A stretch of DNA of 23,784 bases, from IMG/VR virus record IMGVR_UViG_3300012147_000087, positions 1-23,784 of that record. The stretch is one strand, 5' to 3'. A model generated the notes under the pieces. It searched no databases and had not been told where the DNA came from. It was given only the letters and a program-made list of their open reading frames with translations. Source of the stretch: a virus. Shown piece after piece: positions 22,547-23,784 of the stretch (position 1 is its first letter; each line of letters starts with the position of its first letter). The translations under genes were made by a program, and so were the position numbers.

Positions 22547-22808
22547 AGCCTAGTTCCTCAAGGTCTGACCGACAGTTTTCTGCATGTTGGAACGCTTTGT
22601 ACCGGGCAGATTTGTCCTCGTACGCACACGCTGCCCAGTATTGATTTTGGCGGCTCATGACCGGGTCGATTACAGCCCTGTCAGGATTAAAGCTGGCAAA
22701 GCGGCGGGCCTGTTCTATGGTGTCAAATCGGAACCCATCGACTTCATACGTATATGGGTGAGAAACCACCGTGATATATTTACCTAGACTTTTTTTACTC
22801 TTTAACAT
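22536..22808 (-). CDS. Hypothetical protein (90 aa)
   Basis: Function unknown. Encodes 90 residues starting one base after the DNA ligase stop, with GAGGAAG about eight bases upstream in the last ligase codons, so expression is well supported. The sequence is basic at the start (MLKSKKSLGKY), then has beta-like segments (ITVVSHPYTYEVDGFRFDT) followed by helices (IEQARRFASF, YKAFQHAENCRSDLEELG). There is no membrane segment, zinc motif or catalytic pattern I can identify. Its end overlaps the 32-aa membrane peptide gene by 11 bases. Its small size and place in the replication operon suggest an accessory or host-takeover protein, which is inference only. Confidence 0.82.
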   Translation of the reverse strand: MLKSKKSLGKYITVVSHPYTYEVDGFRFDTIEQARRFASFNPDRAVIDPVMSRQNQYWAACAYEDKSARYKAFQHAENCRSDLEELGYEL

Positions 22809-22809
22809 G

Positions 22810-23781
22810 TTATACTTCCTCGTTACTGTATTGTTTATCTGTACGCCATCTTTTAAATCGCGCTTCTCTAAGAGCTGTATAGCTGCTGTCCGTCATGTAC
22901 TGGACCTCCGCAATCAAACCTTTGCCTGTGAGGTCAGGGCACCCGTGTTTGCTGTAACGCATCCATAAGTCTCTGCGCTCCCGGTGAGTCAAAGACCCCG
23001 GGCCCACACCGATGGGCTCGCCGTTAAACATGGCTACAATTCGACCCACGGCCCGTAAACCTTGCCCGGGCTGCATCTCTTCTCCTAGAAATGACATGAC
23101 CTTGTTTGCAGTGGCTTCCTCAAAGGATATCACCTCTAAGTCTACGGTAGGCTGTGGCTTGTATTTCATCATGTTACGAGACCGCCCGCCCACTTTGTAA
23201 TGTGAGTCTACACCGCGTAAACAGCGGACCATCATACCCTCAAATAGCTTAGAAGAGGCCAAAAGATCGGTCATCGTCTCGAAGTATTCAAACAACTCGG
23301 CTTTACTTCCTGCTACCCCGGTCACGGGAACTCTACGAATACGTTGCCATACGAGAGTACCGTCTTGAACCGTGGACAAGCTGGTTAGGTTGTCGATGAA
23401 ATCTCGGATACGTCGAACACGTGTCTCGTACGGCTCAGTCTCCTTGCCCGCTACATAAACATCGTACACGTTCAGTACAATACGATTATCTGCGACACCG
23501 CGTCGGATGATACCAGCCGCGTCTTTAAACACATCGACACCCATAACGGTCAGCTCTCCAATGATGTGGGTGTTTACATCTACCCCGTCATGGCTAGAGT
23601 TGAGGTAGCGGATAATCTTGCCAGTGCTCGGTAGGGGTTTACCCTGACGACTTTGAGCCACCCAGCCCGTAGGTGTCTTGTAGAAGTCTGCGGCTACGCC
23701 ATCCAACTTTACACTAACCTCGACGGGATACGTGACTTTGTTCTCATCAAAGTTCACACCCAACATAATCTCGCTACTCAT
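22810..23781 (-). CDS. ATP-dependent DNA ligase (T7 gp1.3-like)
   Basis: A 323-residue ligase (T7 gp1.3 has 359) that seals nicks during phage DNA replication and recombination. The nucleotidyltransferase motifs are clear: motif I SVKLDGVAADF with the adenylated lysine K25, the following SRQGKPLPS segment (motif Ia/R), LNVYDVYV (motif III region), FEGMMVRC (motif IV, E and R), and NMMKYKPQPTVDLEVI (motif V, both lysines). The C-terminal OB domain runs through IVAMFNGEPIGVGPGS to FKRWRTDKQYS (motif VI-like RxxR/DK). It begins only three bases from the right window edge, so its upstream ribosome site is cut off and a longer N-terminus cannot be excluded, though motif I sits at the usual distance from this ATG. 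It heads the visible part of the operon. Confidence 0.95.
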   Translation of the reverse strand: MSSEIMLGVNFDENKVTYPVEVSVKLDGVAADFYKTPTGWVAQSRQGKPLPSTGKIIRYLNSSHDGVDVNTHIIGELTVMGVDVFKDAAGIIRRGVADNRIVLNVYDVYVAGKETEPYETRVRRIRDFIDNLTSLSTVQDGTLVWQRIRRVPVTGVAGSKAELFEYFETMTDLLASSKLFEGMMVRCLRGVDSHYKVGGRSRNMMKYKPQPTVDLEVISFEEATANKVMSFLGEEMQPGQGLRAVGRIVAMFNGEPIGVGPGSLTHRERRDLWMRYSKHGCPDLTGKGLIAEVQYMTDSSYTALREARFKRWRTDKQYSNEEV

Positions 23782-23784
23782 TTC

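Noticed and set aside
1-23784. tRNA genes, CRISPR arrays, insertion sequences, integrase or attachment sites
   Set aside because: I read the few intergenic gaps and saw no cloverleaf, regular repeat-spacer pattern, transposase motif or recombinase gene; almost all bases are accounted for by phage genes.

Overview
The window is a contiguous piece of a lytic, T7-like podovirus (family Autographiviridae in the older scheme; now Autographivirales). The evidence is a single-subunit T7-type RNA polymerase, a family A phage DNA polymerase, and the full T7-order morphogenesis cassette: portal, scaffold, capsid, tail tubular A and B, three internal virion proteins and tail fibre. All genes lie on the minus strand, so transcription runs from high to low coordinates. 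Genes abut or overlap almost everywhere and most carry a clear Shine-Dalgarno sequence. No tRNA, IS, CRISPR, integrase or lysogeny gene is visible. The host cannot be named from the sequence; G+C is roughly 47-50% in the lines I counted.

Right to left (5' to 3' on the coding strand): (1) The DNA metabolism block, 23781-17205, holds ATP-dependent DNA ligase, an unknown 90-aa protein, a previously easy-to-miss 32-aa single-pass membrane peptide, T7-type DNA polymerase, a ssDNA-binding protein, a T7 gp6-like 5'-3' exonuclease, two unknown small genes and a T4 endonuclease VII-like resolvase. (2) The phage RNA polymerase, 17205-14794, comes after the replication genes and directly before the structural genes. 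This is the phiKMV-type arrangement, not the T7 one, where RNA polymerase is early. (3) A short AT-rich transition zone (about 14418-14793, roughly 35% G+C) carries an 81-aa small gene and a candidate phage promoter. (4) The virion block, 14417-1, holds a gp7.3-like protein, portal, scaffold, major capsid, a strong intrinsic terminator, tail tubular A and B, gp14-, gp15- and gp16-like internal virion proteins, and the first 316 codons of the tail fibre. Helicase and primase (expected to the right) and terminase and lysis genes (expected to the left) are outside the window.

The genes fit one programme. The first block copies, primes for recombination and resolves the phage DNA. The RNA polymerase made late in that operon then drives the structural genes, and the capsid-proximal terminator probably lets capsid be made in excess over downstream tail and ejection proteins, as T-phi does in T7. 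The most interesting points are: a GH108-type muramidase domain embedded around residues 325-470 of the giant gp16-like ejection protein; an RNA polymerase specificity loop with changed promoter-reading residues; the 32-aa membrane peptide between two annotatable genes; a DNA polymerase motif C that reads HDC instead of HDE; and the AT-rich junction after the RNA polymerase gene. I see no convincing wholly new multi-gene system in this window.
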